Shown piece by piece: positions 9,062 through 20,409 of a stretch of DNA of 64,000 nucleotides; position 1 is the stretch's first letter; every line of letters begins with the position of its first letter. Both the position numbers and the translations under genes were made by a program. Source of the stretch: Calocera cornea HHB12733 (Eukaryota; Basidiomycota; Dacrymycetes; Dacrymycetales; Dacrymycetaceae); contig KV423928.1 of assembly GCA_001632435.1 (NCBI GenBank), forward strand, positions 62,001-126,000, in the 5' to 3' direction. The notes below the pieces were generated by a model, which was not told where the DNA came from, ran no database searches, and saw only the letters and a program-made list of their open reading frames with translations.

Positions 9062-11909
9062 ATGGCGTCTACTTCGTCGGATTGGCTGTATGAGCTGAGA
9101 AATCACCCCATCTTTCACGATGAGGAATCAGGAAAGCTCTCGCTATCCCTTCTGGCCTCAACAAGCTCGTTGAAGAAATCTGCCTTTGGAGGTCGCAATG
9201 TGGAAGATGGGTCGGTGCGCGGTCGGAAGAGGAAGATGTGCTTGAGGGGTTCGGACTTGATTGTCGCCGTACGCAACAAGCTGAGGATCATGTCCCTCGT
9301 CGAGGCCAAAGGTGCTGAGGGGAAGGGAACGTACAAGGTACGTCCATGCGATCTCGGTTGACAGATTGGCGCTGATCCCCGAGCAGACTTTGGAAACTCC
9401 GACAGTCCACTTCGAGATCCAGCAAATGGCACTGAACACCACAGAGAAGATGCTGGCGATCGGTGGTGCACATCATGTCGCTGTTGTGGTGCTCCCTCGA
9501 CCAGGATTCTCCAAGACGATCGCCCCAGAGATCCGGACTAGGTGGGTTTGCCCCTTAATGCCTCGCGCTCTGTCTGATGTACCCAGATGTTTCGCTATCG
9601 GTCCCTACTTTCATTCCGCCCCGAAAGCATCTCGACTTGCAAAGATTGACTGGCATCCGCTTGGAGAAGGTGGTGCCTCGTTGATGGTTCTCACTGAAGA
9701 TGGGATCCTGCGGTGCGCCCCGTCGTTTCCTTCACCGGTGGTGGCCTGACATATTCTGGCTAGGGAATACAACATCTTCGAGAACGCCGACGAACCGAAG
9801 CAAACCGTTTCTTTCCTCCCTTCAACCCTGAGAAGGTCACGAGGATACTCAGCAGAGACTCCGCAACGCGCAGTTTCGTTTGCCTTCGGGCAGGGAAGGG
9901 ACGACTGGGGTGCCTTGACAGCTTTCTGTCTAACAAACAAGGGCGAGATCTTCTCCATTTGTCCTTTCATGCCCAAGCAAACGTGCGTTCATATACCGGC
10001 AGAGGGTGTATACTCTGATATCTCTGACAGGGTGCTGCCAATTGATCTCATCCAGCATCTCGCTACAACAACAGAGGCGAATCTGAAGGCGGTGATCGAT
10101 GACACAACGAATCCGCAACCCGCTCTCGAAGCCCGATACCAGCAGCAACTCAAATATGTGAAGACCCTGGAACGCCAGCTGAAGCACGAGAGCAAGAACA
10201 GCAAGCAAAAACCCGTCTCCAAGGAGCTTGAAGACTTGCAATCCTCCACGAGCGGGCCCCAACCTGGCGAAGCTGGCTTCACCTTGCCAGCGGTTATCAA
10301 AGCGCCTGTCGCCGCACAAGGACCTTATCGAATCATCCCTGAACCTCCAGAACTGGATGATGGCTTGGAGCCTGAAGCGACGGATCTCACATACCTGTAC
10401 TTCGATGACGCTTCGTCGTGTCCTCTAAGCGTCCTAGGCATTGCCTGGCAGAACGGCAGGATTGACATATGTCTTGATCTGGAGAGGGTAGAGGGGATGT
10501 GGACGATGGATTCTGTAAGCTGATCCGTACTGTCTTGGGAGACTAGTGGCTTACGTCCTGTCATGGGCAGTCAATCCGACTACAGGAAGTTTCGTCCTTG
10601 TTTTTATACGAAACCATAGATCTAGGAATCAGCCCCGACCTCGCTTCTTCTATCCCCTCTCGATCTGCCTCCTTCCTCGAGGCTCGTCTAGAACACAACA
10701 ACCCGATCTTCGTGCAAGACCCCGTGTATCCCGACACGCTTTACGTATACCACGACTATGGTGTGCACTGTGTCGTCATGCGCAAATGGCTTTCTAGCAT
10801 CCAACAGGCTTTGTCAGCAGAAGATACAGACGTCGAAGCGGCTCTGCGGGCTGCGAAAACCAGTGAGGTTGGCTGTATGGTCAGCACTATCTCCAGTATC
10901 CATGAGTACGTCCTTCAAGTCCTATCCTGTGTACACTCACTGAGATCCCAGCAGACAACCGAATGCTGTCACAAGTGTCGTGATCATTCACGACGTCTAC
11001 TTGTCCTATGGTCTCCTCGTATTGACTTCGTCCCTCAAGTTGATCGCATCCGAGCTGAACTTCCGGGTTGAGAAGGACACCTTAAGCAGCTCCGTCGCAC
11101 CAGAGGGCTCGGGCACGAGGACGAAGCGATCATTGCCGTATGTGTCGCTGCTCGGCCGGTCGCCGTTCCAACTTCCCGATCTCTTTACTCGCTCCGACAA
11201 TCTACCCTTCACATCTGTCAAGAATGCCCGTGTGAACGACAACAGCCTGGAAGGCATGCGTGCATTCGGCAAGCAGGCTGAGGCGATCGAGACGCAAATG
11301 AGCCAGTTTGCGGCGGAGGCGAACAAGGTACAAGATCGACTCAATCTGCAACGGAAGGAGCTTGAGCGACAATTGGGCACACTCGTCGCCATCCAGAAGA
11401 AGACAAAGGAGGTCATGCAGAGCGGCGAAACCATTCTGCGGCCGCGACTGGCACAAGCGCTCGCTGAGCAGAAGAAGCTTCTGAAGCGAGCAGACAAGAT
11501 CCTGCAGCAGATGATGAACGGTGCTCAACCGACGATCACAGAAGCGGAAGCGGAGTGGATCGAGGAGCTTGAGCGGATGGAGGAAGAGTTTGACGGGCGG
11601 AACGGGAACTCTCTGCAGACGAGGCGTGATTCCGTCCAATGGCAGATCGTCTCCCTCGAGTCGGAGCTCAAGCGGCTGCAAGCGCAGGACGCTGTTCTGG
11701 GGAAAGGAAACCCGTTAAGGGACTCTGGCATAGGCCGCTCCCAACTGGCGGCAGTTGACCAGCGCCTCCGTCTTCAGTGGGTCACCAGCTCGATCGTCCG
11801 ACGTTGCCATGCTGACGGTGATGCTTGTAGGAATAGCACCCTGGAGGAGATCAAGAACAAGCTGATCGATGTTGAAGATAAGCTGAATCTGAATGCTCAG
11901 GATGACTAG
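9062..11909 (+). CDS. NUP82: Nucleoporin NUP82/NUP88-like
   Basis: Multi-exon gene whose product has the plan of fungal Nup82 and animal Nup88, the cytoplasmic-face pore subunit that helps mRNA export. The N-terminal part looks like a beta-propeller: WLYELRNHPIF, LRGSDLIVAVRNKLRIM, VHFEIQQMALNTTEKMLAI, AKIDWHPLGEGGASLMVLT (a Nup88-like blade), WGALTAFCLTNKGEIF and SVLGIAWQNGRIDICLDLE. The C-terminal third (about 11220-11909) is a long coiled coil rich in Glu, Gln, Leu and Lys (AEANKVQDRLNLQRKELERQ, LAEQKKLLKRADKILQQMM), as expected for the part that binds its pore partners. Introns are about 50-60 nt and keep frame at the junctions I checked. Assignment rests on overall pattern, with no single diagnostic motif. 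Confidence 0.8.
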
Positions 11910-12124
11910 CTTGGGGCCTGTGTTTTGTCTACAAGATCCATATACCACGCAGTGCATTGTAATATTACCACGACGATGTGAAATCTAATGTCACGCCTGG
12001 GCAGGTGAAGCTAAATCAATTGCTTAGTCAGCTGAATTTCGACCCTGTGTGTGCCTTTCGAGCCCCTGCTCTATTGCGCGCATCCCTTGGTCTCCAGCCG
12101 CATCCCGGGCGGTCCTTCGCCATC

Positions 12125-12767
12125 ATGAACATCCGAATGGCAACCGTCAGTGCTCTTTGTACTAGTTGCTGTGTTCCAGACTCTCACTATCAACGTAGCC
12201 GGACGATCTGCAAGGCATGCAAGCGTGCAACCTGTCCAACCTGCCCGAAAACTACAACCTCAAGTACTGTGCGTCCGCATCCCGCTCCTCTCCTGTGCGA
12301 TCCTGACGCGCTACAGACATGTACCACATCGTGACGTGGCCGCGGCTCTCGTACGTGGCGGAAGACCACAAAGGGCGGATTGTGGGGTACATCCTGGGCA
12401 AGATGGAGGAAGAGCCGAAGGACGGGGACGGGCCGCACGGGCACGTCACGTCCATCTCCGTGCTGCGCACGTACCGCCGGCTGGGGCTCGCCAAGCGGCT
12501 GATGGTCCAGGCGCAGGAGGCGATGGCGGACAGCTACGGGGCGGAGTACGTGAGCCTGCATGTGCGCAAGAGCAACCGGGCGGCGATCGGGCTGTACAGG
12601 GACACGCTCGGCTTCCAGGTCAGCGAGGTCGAGAAGGCGTACTGTGAGTCCCCAGCCGGGTCCGGTGGAGCAAGGCAAGGCACTGATTGCGATTGCGGCG
12701 GTGGGCAGATGCGGACGGGGAGGACGCGTATGGGATGCGCCTGGTGCTGCGCCCGTCAGACGACTAG
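12125..12767 (+). CDS. ARD1: N-terminal acetyltransferase catalytic subunit NAA10 (ARD1)
   Basis: Catalytic subunit of the NatA complex, which acetylates the N-termini of nascent proteins at the ribosome. The short first exon (12125-12145) encodes MNIRMAT; further exons begin at 12199 and follow introns after the Tyr codons near 12268 and 12642. The chain follows NAA10 nearly residue by residue: [58 protein letters not shown] (acetyl-CoA binding R/QxxGxG/A-type loop), [37 protein letters not shown]. It ends soon after the GNAT domain, so it lacks the long acidic tail of some orthologues. Confidence 0.95.
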
Positions 12768-12966
12768 ACGACCGCCAGGACAGGACGCATATGTATCCCT
12801 AATAAACGCATTCCTGACTCCCTGACCGCCCCCCGCCCCCTTGGGCCTTCAGAGCAGCGACCCGCGCGCGCCGTCGGGATATAAGAGAAATACGTTACGC
12901 CAGCATAGTTAGATCTACAGTAGCAGACTCCCGTAAGAACGCCCTGGTCCGCCCAGCCAGGCAGCG

Positions 12967-15009
12967 CTACCTCTTCCGATCCTTCCGCCTCAGCCTGCCC
13001 ATCCAAGGATTCTCGACCTCGACGGCCTCGCCCTCCCACAGGCCTCCCGCGCCCGTGCCCGTGCCCTCCCCCTCGTCCCGCGGCGGGCTGAGCACCATGC
13101 CCTCGACGGGCACGCCCGCCCAGCGCCGCTCCTCCTTCTCCGCCCACCCCGCGCCCGCACCCGTGGACGCGGTCTTGGCAGACCAGGGCAAATCCGACAA
13201 CTCGGCGCTGCTCGGCACAGCGGAGATGGGCGTGCTCGCGCTGGTCGGGTAGGAGCTGGGCGTCGGCGGCCCCGTGTGCGCGCTGGCGCTGGCGCTGGCG
13301 ATGGAGGCGGCGGGGGTCGAGGGCGGGAGGGGGACGAGGGACGAGCGCGGGGCGGAGTGGGGCGGGGACGGGGGGGGCGAGTCGAGGTCGATCAGGTCGT
13401 GTGCTGCTGCCTGGCCCAGGGCCGCCGCTTCGGGCTCGGCCGTCTCAGCCTCTGCAACCTTGCTCCTGACCGCTGCCTCTTCCTCTTCCTCCTCCACCGC
13501 CCCTGCCCCCGCTGCCCCTGCTGTGCGCGCTCCCAGCTCCCCGCCAGCCGTGGGCAGCCCCTGTGCCGCCGCCGCCGCCGCCGCCGCCGCTGGAAGGGGG
13601 GCAAAGCGGTCCACGGCCTCCCGCACGGCGGCGACGACGTCGAGGCCCATCTGGTAGTACCCGTCGTTGCTGCGCGGCTCGAACATGCCGATGTGCGCGT
13701 CGACCTCGTCCTTGGCCAGGGTGTTTGTCTGGGGGCGCCAGAGTGCTCTGATGGGGGAGGTGGCGGCGGGGAGGAGGGAGAAGTTGCGGTCTTTTTGCGC
13801 GAGACTGGAGGAGGGGAGGAAGGTGTAGAAGCTTTTGGTTTCGTTCTGCCTGTCAGCACTGCCCGGTCACTCAGCAGATGGGGGAAAGGAGCGCACTTGC
13901 GGAACACGACGCCGGTGGCGACGACGCCCTCCATCCTTGTGCGCATGCCCTCCTCGTCCCAGAGGTTGCCGACATAGCGCAGATGGTCGCTCGCCCACTG
14001 CCAGCCGCCCGCGAGCTCCTGCCGCTTGTAGTACGCCGTGCCCGCCGCGGCGCCCGCGAGGAGCGTGCCGGCCGCGGCGGCGACGTAGGTCGGGGAGAGG
14101 TTGAGCCCAGCCAGCTTCGTCCACGAGGACTGCGACTGCGACGGCGCGTTCTCTTTCTCTTTTGCGGTCTGCGGGCCGGGGGAGGGAGGGGCTAGGAGGC
14201 GGGCTGGTGGTGCGGGAGCAGGTGCAGGTGCAGGTGCAGGAGCGGGAGAGGAGGAGGAAGACACGGGCACGGGGGAAGTGCCGAGCCCGAACAACCCCAG
14301 GCCCGCGGCGACCGACTTTGCGGCGTCGACGTAGGTCGACACCTGGGAGACGGAGTGCTTGAACACGTTTGGGTGGAGGCCGAGGTACTGCGCGCGCGCG
14401 GGGGGAGGTTAGTGCGGGCAGGGGGGGAGGGTGGGAGGTGAAAGGGGAAAGGGGAAAGGGGAAAGGCGCGTACGGGGGTGTCGTAGCCTATTAGGGCGAT
14501 GATCCTGGGCCACATAGGGCGCAGCTGCTCGTTCCCACTGCGCGTCTGCTCCTGTGCGTCCTCCGCGCTCTGCGTTCCCTCCGCCTCCGCCTGCGCCTTG
14601 CCCAGCCCACTGCCAGCGATGCCCAGGAGCGCATCGGCGGCGACGAGCCCGCCCATGGAGTGCCCGCAGAGGACGACGTTTGCGCCGCCCGCGCGCAGGC
14701 CGTGCGACGCTTCGAGGTTGACGGTGAGCTCCGTGAGCCAGGAGACGAAGCGGGCGGTCGCTTCGGCGAGTTCGCCGCGGGTCTGGGGTGGCAGGGGCGG
14801 TTAGCACGGGACGGCGTCGTCATTCGGTAGCGGCGGGAGGCGGAGAGGGGCAAGGGGGCTGGGACGCACCTCGTATGCGGGGAAGACGACGCACTCTACG
14901 GTTGTGCCCGGGAGGGAGTCGGCGAGGACGTGCTTTAGCCTGTGTGGGAATGCGCCGAACGTGCTGTCGGTGCCCTTGAAGCTGTCGGGGCTCGCGAGGA
15001 TGAGCGGTG
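12967..15009 (-). CDS. Serine esterase/lipase-like alpha/beta hydrolase, 5' end lost in the gap
   Basis: Fungal lipase-like hydrolase of the DUF676 type. The part next to the gap reads PLILASPDSFKGTDSTFGAF and ends FPAYE; after an intron come VVLCGHSMGGLVAADALLG (GxSxG nucleophile elbow) and IALIGYDTP, then YLGLHPNVFKHSVSQVSTYV. A Pro/Ala/Ser-rich linker (near 14200-14280) is followed by a possible membrane helix (AAAAGTLLAGAAAGTAYY), then NETKSFYTFLP, GMFEPRSNDGYYQMGLDVV, with a His (DAHIGMF) suited to the triad. The C-terminal 200 residues are low-complexity (poly-Ala, poly-Glu, Pro/Ser). The stop is TAG at 12969-12967. The start and first part of the hydrolase fold are in the Ns. Substrate unknown. 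Confidence 0.8.
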
Positions 15010-15839
15010 NNNNNNNNNNNNNNNNNNNNNNNNNNNNNNNNNNNNNNNNNNNNNNNNNNNNNNNNNNNNNNNNNNNNNNNNNNNNNNNNNNNNNNNNNNN
15101 NNNNNNNNNNNNNNNNNNNNNNNNNNNNNNNNNNNNNNNNNNNNNNNNNNNNNNNNNNNNNNNNNNNNNNNNNNNNNNNNNNNNNNNNNNNNNNNNNNNN
15201 NNNNNNNNNNNNNNNNNNNNNNNNNNNNNNNNNNNNNNNNNNNNNNNNNNNNNNNNNNNNNNNNNNNNNNNNNNNNNNNNNNNNNNNNNNNNNNNNNNNN
15301 NNNNNNNNNNNNNNNNNNNNNNNNNNNNNNNNNNNNNNNNNNNNNNNNNNNNNNNNNNNNNNNNNNNNNNNNNNNNNNNNNNNNNNNNNNNNNNNNNNNN
15401 NNNNNNNNNNNNNNNNNNNNNNNNNNNNNNNNNNNNNNNNNNNNNNNNNNNNNNNNNNNNNNNNNNNNNNNNNNNNNNNNNNNNNNNNNNNNNNNNNNNN
15501 NNNNNNNNNNNNNNNNNNNNNNNNNNNNNNNNNNNNNNNNNNNNNNNNNNNNNNNNNNNNNNNNNNNNNNNNNNNNNNNNNNNNNNNNNNNNNNNNNNNN
15601 NNNNNNNNNNNNNNNNNNNNNNNNNNNNNNNNNNNNNNNNNNNNNNNNNNNNNNNNNNNNNNNNNNNNNNNNNNNNNNNNNNNNNNNNNNNNNNNNNNNN
15701 NNNNNNNNNNNNNNNNNNNNNNNNNNNNNNNNNNNNNNNNNNNNNNNNNNNNNNNNNNNNNNNNNNNNNNNNNNNNNNNNNNNNNNNNNNNNNNNNNNNN
15801 NNNNNNNNNNNNNNNNNNNNNNNNNNNNNNNNNNNNNNN
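15010..15839. other. Assembly gap of 830 Ns
   Basis: Unread sequence. It removes the 5' end of the minus-strand hydrolase and the VTC1 promoter. Reading frames crossing it are artefacts. The round length cannot be taken as the true distance. Confidence 0.99.
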
Positions 15840-15852
15840 CAGCCTACGAACA

Positions 15853-16378
15853 ATGTCGACCCAGCCGCTCCTGCAGCGCACGGCCCAAAAGCGCATCGCC
15901 CTCCCGATCCGTGTCGAGCCGAAAGTCTTCTTCGCAAACGAGCGCACCTTCCTCTCCTGGCTCCACTTCACCGTCGTCCTCGGCGGCCTCGCCGTGGGGC
16001 TCCTCAACTTTGGCGACAGGGTCGGAAAGATCTCAGCGGCCATGTTCAGTGCCGTCGGTCCGTCCCTTCCCTTCCCTTCCCACTCGATCACCGCAATATA
16101 CTGACCCCCCGCAGCCGTAGCAATAATGATCTACGCCCTGGTGATCTACCACTGGCGCGCAGCGTCCATCCGCCGACGCGGCGGGGGCCCGTACGACGAC
16201 CGTCTCGGGCCGACCATCCTCTGTCTCTTCCTGCTCAGTACGTCCTCCCCCTGCCCTGCCCCTGCCCTGGGGTGCCCTGCGCGAGCGATCACCCCCCTAC
16301 CCTCCTGTCCTGCCGGCTGACATGGCTCGCGCAACAGCGGCGATAATCGTCAACTTCGTCCTCCGCTTCACCGAGTGA
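15853..16378 (+). CDS. VTC1: Vacuolar transporter chaperone subunit VTC1
   Basis: Small membrane subunit of the VTC polyphosphate polymerase complex of vacuole and ER membranes. The product begins [18 protein letters not shown], then [20 protein letters not shown], a very strong VTC1/DUF202 signature, followed by three hydrophobic helices: [30 protein letters not shown], and [19 protein letters not shown]. Two introns (after AGTGCCGTCG and after CTGCTCA) keep frame. The start codon lies 13 bp after the gap, so the promoter is not visible; the start is chosen by its match to the family's N-terminus. Confidence 0.95.
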
Positions 16379-17559
16379 CCCCGCCCACGCCCCCCGCCCC
16401 CGCCCACGCCCGCCCGGTTCGCAAGGTGCCGAGCTGGCACTTGCGAGCCGCAGTGGCCTCGGGTCGGGCGCGGGCGCGGGCTCGGCGTGGGCTTGGGCGG
16501 ATCCCCTACGCCGGGTCGCGTCAGGTCGGCACATGCCTTGGTCCGCTTGGTCCGCTGGTCCGCCGGGATAGGGCAGGGCAGGGCAGGGCAGGGCAGCAGG
16601 CGGCCGAAAGGCGAAAACTGAAAACTGAAAGCTTCAAAGCCAGAACCAGAACCAGAGCCAGAGCCAGAACTGGAACTGGAACCGGAACCGAATTCACATT
16701 TGTAGCCGTACGATAAGTTACAGTGGTACATAATCCCCCCGGCCCCCGTTTTGTGAGCCGTTGCTCTTGCTGTTGCTGTGGCCGTGGCCCGCTCTGGTCG
16801 CTCCTCGCCCCTCGCTCCTCGTTCCTGCGTGCGCCTCCGGCTGCCTATGTCCACCACGCCCACGCCCGCGCCCACGCCTATGCCCAAGTGGACGGCCGGA
16901 TGGCCTGGCGCCTCGCTCAGCAGCGACGAGGTTGTTGTCCCGCGGGGCTCGCGCAGGTCTCGTACATGCCCGCCCCGGGGGGCTACTACTATCCGTGCCG
17001 CCGCCGCCGCCGCTCACTCCCCTCTCCCCTCTCCCAGCCACCAGCCACCAGCTACCTTTTCTAGCGAACGCCTCTCTAGCTGAGAGAAACAGGGACTCGG
17101 GAAAGTGCCCGCGGGCCGCCCCAGCCCATGCTCCCCGCTTGGGTCCGGGACGGCCTGGGTCTTCTCAGGCAGCTCCGAGTGGGAATTGAAGTTGCGCTTC
17201 GGCCCGGGGCGCTTGAATCGCACTGGGGATTGGGATCCTGAATCGCTCCGGCTCACCGGGCGGTGTGGCGGCTGGGCCCATGTGGGCCTTTGACGCGGGC
17301 GACAGCGGGAGAGTTGCAGTCGCTGAGAGAGCTGAGAGTTGACCATGTTCATACTGAGTGATGGTGGATTGAGGACATACGGAGAACGGCAGCGCACCGC
17401 CCGGACGCTTGAGGCCTGGAAATGGCCAAAAACATGCCAGCCATAGTACTATTTGAGGCGCGCACTAGCACTAGTTAGAGCAAGGTCTGCAAGTGCACAT
17501 GGATGATATATTACAGTGTTGCACAGTAGAATAACTAGTGGCAGAGTATATGACAGCGT
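16379..17559. repeat. Convergent intergenic region with short tandem repeats
   Basis: Between the 3' ends of VTC1 and THOC7. It holds a GGGCA pentamer array around 16570-16592, a run of CCAGARC/CTGGAAC-type hexamers around 16640-16690 that is partly self-complementary, and a CCG run near 17000. Overlapping frames here are low-complexity and on both strands; I see no gene. Confidence 0.7.
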
Positions 17560-18620
17560 CTAATCAGACAGCTCTGTCAAGTCGCTCCCATCACTCGCCT
17601 CCCCCTCCTCCAGATCGGCCTTCACCTTGGCGCTCTTCTCCTTCTTCGCCGCGTTCACAGTATCCACGCTCACCAGCGGTTCCTCATGCACAGCGCCCTC
17701 TTCCTCGCCCTCCTCCAGCTCCCCGCTTGCAGACATTGCCACGTCCGCTGGTGGCAATGGCGAGCTAGTGCCCACGCCCGGTACGAATGGCATTGCGTTC
17801 GGGTTGAGCCCGGACTGCGTCCTGTTGTGCTCCGCCTCCGCATCGTCTTCTTCCCCAGCTGGGGATCCAGGCTCTTCACCTTCTTCGGGGCCTCGCTCGC
17901 GCCCCAGCCATCGCAGCTCGTTGATGTCGTTGATGAGCTGGTCGAACTTTTCTCGCCGCGCGTTCATGAGCGACATCTGCACTTCCTTGTCGTGCTGCAG
18001 CGCAGCAATCTCTTCTTCCATCGCGGCTATCTCTCTGATACATATATTAGCAAGTCTTTAACAGTAAAGATCGAGTGACAATAACTTACTTTTCCAGTTC
18101 ACCTCGGGTAGGCAGACCATTGATCTTCGCCGCCACTTCGTCATACTCGATCTTCTGTTTTCGCCCTATCTGCGCCTTCTCGAGCTCCTGCTTCAGGGTA
18201 GCAATATCCTCTCGATTTCGCGCATGCAGGTTCGCTACAAAACGGTCAACACGCGGATGACAAGGCACAACAGTGTGAACTCACCTATCCGATCCCTCTC
18301 CTGCTGATACGCGAGGACCTGTCTCTGCTCAGCCTGGCACTGCAGCGTCGTCTTCCTCAGGAACACTTGATACTGGGCGAGCTCAGACAAGAACGCATCC
18401 CGCAGATCACCAAGGATGGAGGACGAGGAGGCATAGGGTGTCGGTCGGGCTTTCGTGGAATAGGCGTGGAACTTGCGGGTGAGGCGACGGATGACCCGCT
18501 CGTCGTTCAGCAGGCGGTTGTGGATGATATCGTCTGTCCCACAGTCAGAATAGAGCCTCCCACAAGTCTGCAGTCTGACGTACCCTCTTCGGCAGCAGGC
18601 AGGCCCGTTGCACTTGCCAT
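17560..18620 (-). CDS. THOC7: THO complex subunit 7
   Basis: Subunit of the THO/TREX complex that couples transcription to mRNA export. Starts MASATGLPAAEE, then after an intron DDIIHNRLLNDERVIRRLTRKFHAY, the THOC7 signature near the N-terminus. It continues as a long coiled coil (AQYQVFLRKTTLQCQAEQRQ, NREDIATLKQELEKAQIGRK, EIAAMEEEIAALQHDKEVQ) and ends in an acidic Ser/Glu-rich tail with DGSDLTELSD. Introns separate the helical segments at about 18545-18585, 18236-18290 and 18040-18088. Divergent from SWC4, with 188 bp between the start codons. Confidence 0.88.
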
Positions 18621-18649
18621 TGTGAGATGGTGACCTGCGCCGTTGGCGG

Positions 18650-18663
18650 AAAACGCGCGTTTT
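18650..18663. promoter_or_regulatory. AAAACGCGCGTTTT palindrome in the THOC7/SWC4 promoter
   Basis: Perfect 14-bp palindrome, 30 nt upstream of the THOC7 start. The CGCG core with A/T flanks resembles G1/S promoter elements of fungi; function is an inference. Confidence 0.35.
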
Positions 18664-18749
18664 ACGTGGTTGCAAAGAACAAAACGCCTACCTTGGCCCG
18701 ACTTCACGGGAGGTGATTACATAACGGCTTAGTCAGGAGTTTATTGCCC

Positions 18750-18757
18750 TTTCGCGC
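18750..18757. promoter_or_regulatory. TTTCGCGC, SCB/E2F-like box
   Basis: TTTCGCG is the complement of CGCGAAA, which fits the fungal SCB consensus CRCGAAA. It lies 52 nt upstream of the SWC4 start in the shared promoter. A short motif; binding is unproven. Confidence 0.3.
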
Positions 18758-18808
18758 CCGCCTGATGTCGGTGTTGCCGTTCCTCGCTCCTTGCTCCTCA
18801 CCAGCACT

Positions 18809-20409
18809 ATGACCTCTGCCGACGTTCGCGAGATCGTCTCCTCCCTGGTGCCCTCCGGCTCCACACCCGCGCCGCGAAAGGCACCCCCTCCAACTGGGAC
18901 GAGAAAGCCGGATGGGATCTCTCGCGAGCTGTACAACCTCATCGGCAACGCCGCCCCAACTCTGGTCGCTCAAGTGAGCCGGCCAAAGTTCAAGGCACGG
19001 CCAGACCTGGGAAGAGCAAGAGTGAAGTGGTGAGTTGTACGTATAATCTTACCTGAGCTGGAGCTGACATCCTGATCAGGGAGTTCCGCGAGTTCGACAA
19101 TCCGGCAAGGAAGGATCATCTGAAGCTGCATCACTGGCAGAAGGCGACCGATACAGGTGCATGTTCTTGATCGGCGTGAAGATTGTCATTACTGAAACTT
19201 GGACAGGCGCTTATCGCTTTGCGCGCTATAATATCGATTCCGCGTACATCACTTACACTGATGAAGAGTACGATGCCATATACGGCACCGTACCCGCATC
19301 GATGGACATTGCCCTGCTTGCGTCAACCTCAAAGGAAGATGCGCCCTGGACGAAGGAGGACACAGACTATCTGTTCCGCCTTGTGCGCGAGTACGATCAG
19401 CGCTTCATTGTCATCGTGGATCGATGGGCGCCACCGAGTGGGATCGACCGACCCATCGAAGAGCTCAAGTCCCGATATTATACTGTATCTCGGTCCGTGC
19501 TGGAGCGCCGCCTACCCGATGATGACCCCGACAAGGCTCAGATGCTCGCAAACTTTACGTTCGATAAGGAACAAGAGCGGAAGCGACGAGATTATGTCAC
19601 TGCGCTGTTCAAGCGGGAACCGGAGGCGATCGAGGAGGAGGAAGCACTGTACATCGAAATAAAGAGGCTGGAGCAGAACGAAAGGCGGTTCACGAAAGAC
19701 CGAGAGGATCTACTGAAAATGTTGGCGGGTGTGGAGAGTGGGCTCGGGACGCTCAAGGTTGAGGATGATGGGAAGAAGAAGAAGAAGAGTGGCGAGCTGT
19801 CGGCAGACAGCCCTGCTACGCCAGGAGCACCACCGAGAAGGGCGAAAGCAGAGGCGAAATACGTTCCTGCAGACGGTGCGTCATGACTCAACCCTATGGA
19901 TGTTCTGAGCTGACAAACTACAGATCCCATAAATTGTGTTGTGCGATACGATCCTGCCACTGTGGCCGGTCCTGGTACGAAGGGAGGGATACCTTCTGTG
20001 TTTATGCGCTCTACTCGCATTCCCGTTCCCAAGCCCTCCGTGGCTGCCTACGTTACGCAAATCCTTGCCGAGCTGCAGATCTCTCCGAACACTCTGGTCA
20101 TGCCGACTAAGGGCGATGTGGAGAAGCTGGACAGCTTGCTCAACACCGCTGGTATCTTGGTGGAGATGAAGCGGAGCGTTGACAGGCTGGACCAAGAGCT
20201 GAGGGTGCTCAAGGCAAGGCAGAAGGGCGAGAGTGTGGAGGACGCTGAGATGGAGGATGGGGACGGCAAGGGGAAAGCAGGCGCCTCGGTACGTTTCCCG
20301 CCTGTTGTCTGTTCGATTCCCAGCGGCTGATCCCGGGTGTGTGATGTCGCAGAGAAAGCGCTCTATGTCAATCACATCCAACGTAGCAAATAAGCGACAG
20401 CGGGTGTAG
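18809..20409 (+). CDS. SWC4: SWR1/NuA4 complex subunit SWC4 (DMAP1-like)
   Basis: Shared subunit of the SWR1 remodeller and the NuA4 acetyltransferase. N-terminus MTSADVREIVSSLVPSG, then GISRELYNLIGNAAPTL and PRPKFKARP-type segment leading into KWEFREFDNPARKDHLKLHHW, where an intron splits the Trp codon. The SANT/DMAP1 region follows: YNIDSAYITYTDEEYDAI, APWTKEDTDYLFRLVREYDQRF. Further on are a basic/coiled stretch, VRYDPATVAGPG, GIPSVFMRSTRIPVPKPS and a helical C-terminal domain (LQISPNTLVMPTKGDVEKL). The protein ends in a Lys/Arg-rich tail that could be a nuclear signal (KRSMSITSNVANKRQRV). Several introns of 50-70 nt. Confidence 0.92.

Noticed and set aside
14801..16346. Long frames on both strands of 360-480 codons
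   Set aside because: They run through the N gap; the uninterrupted length is an artefact of untranslatable codons.
16297..17397. Several overlapping frames rich in Arg, Pro, Gly
   Set aside because: They occur in all phases over GC-rich repeats, as expected by chance.
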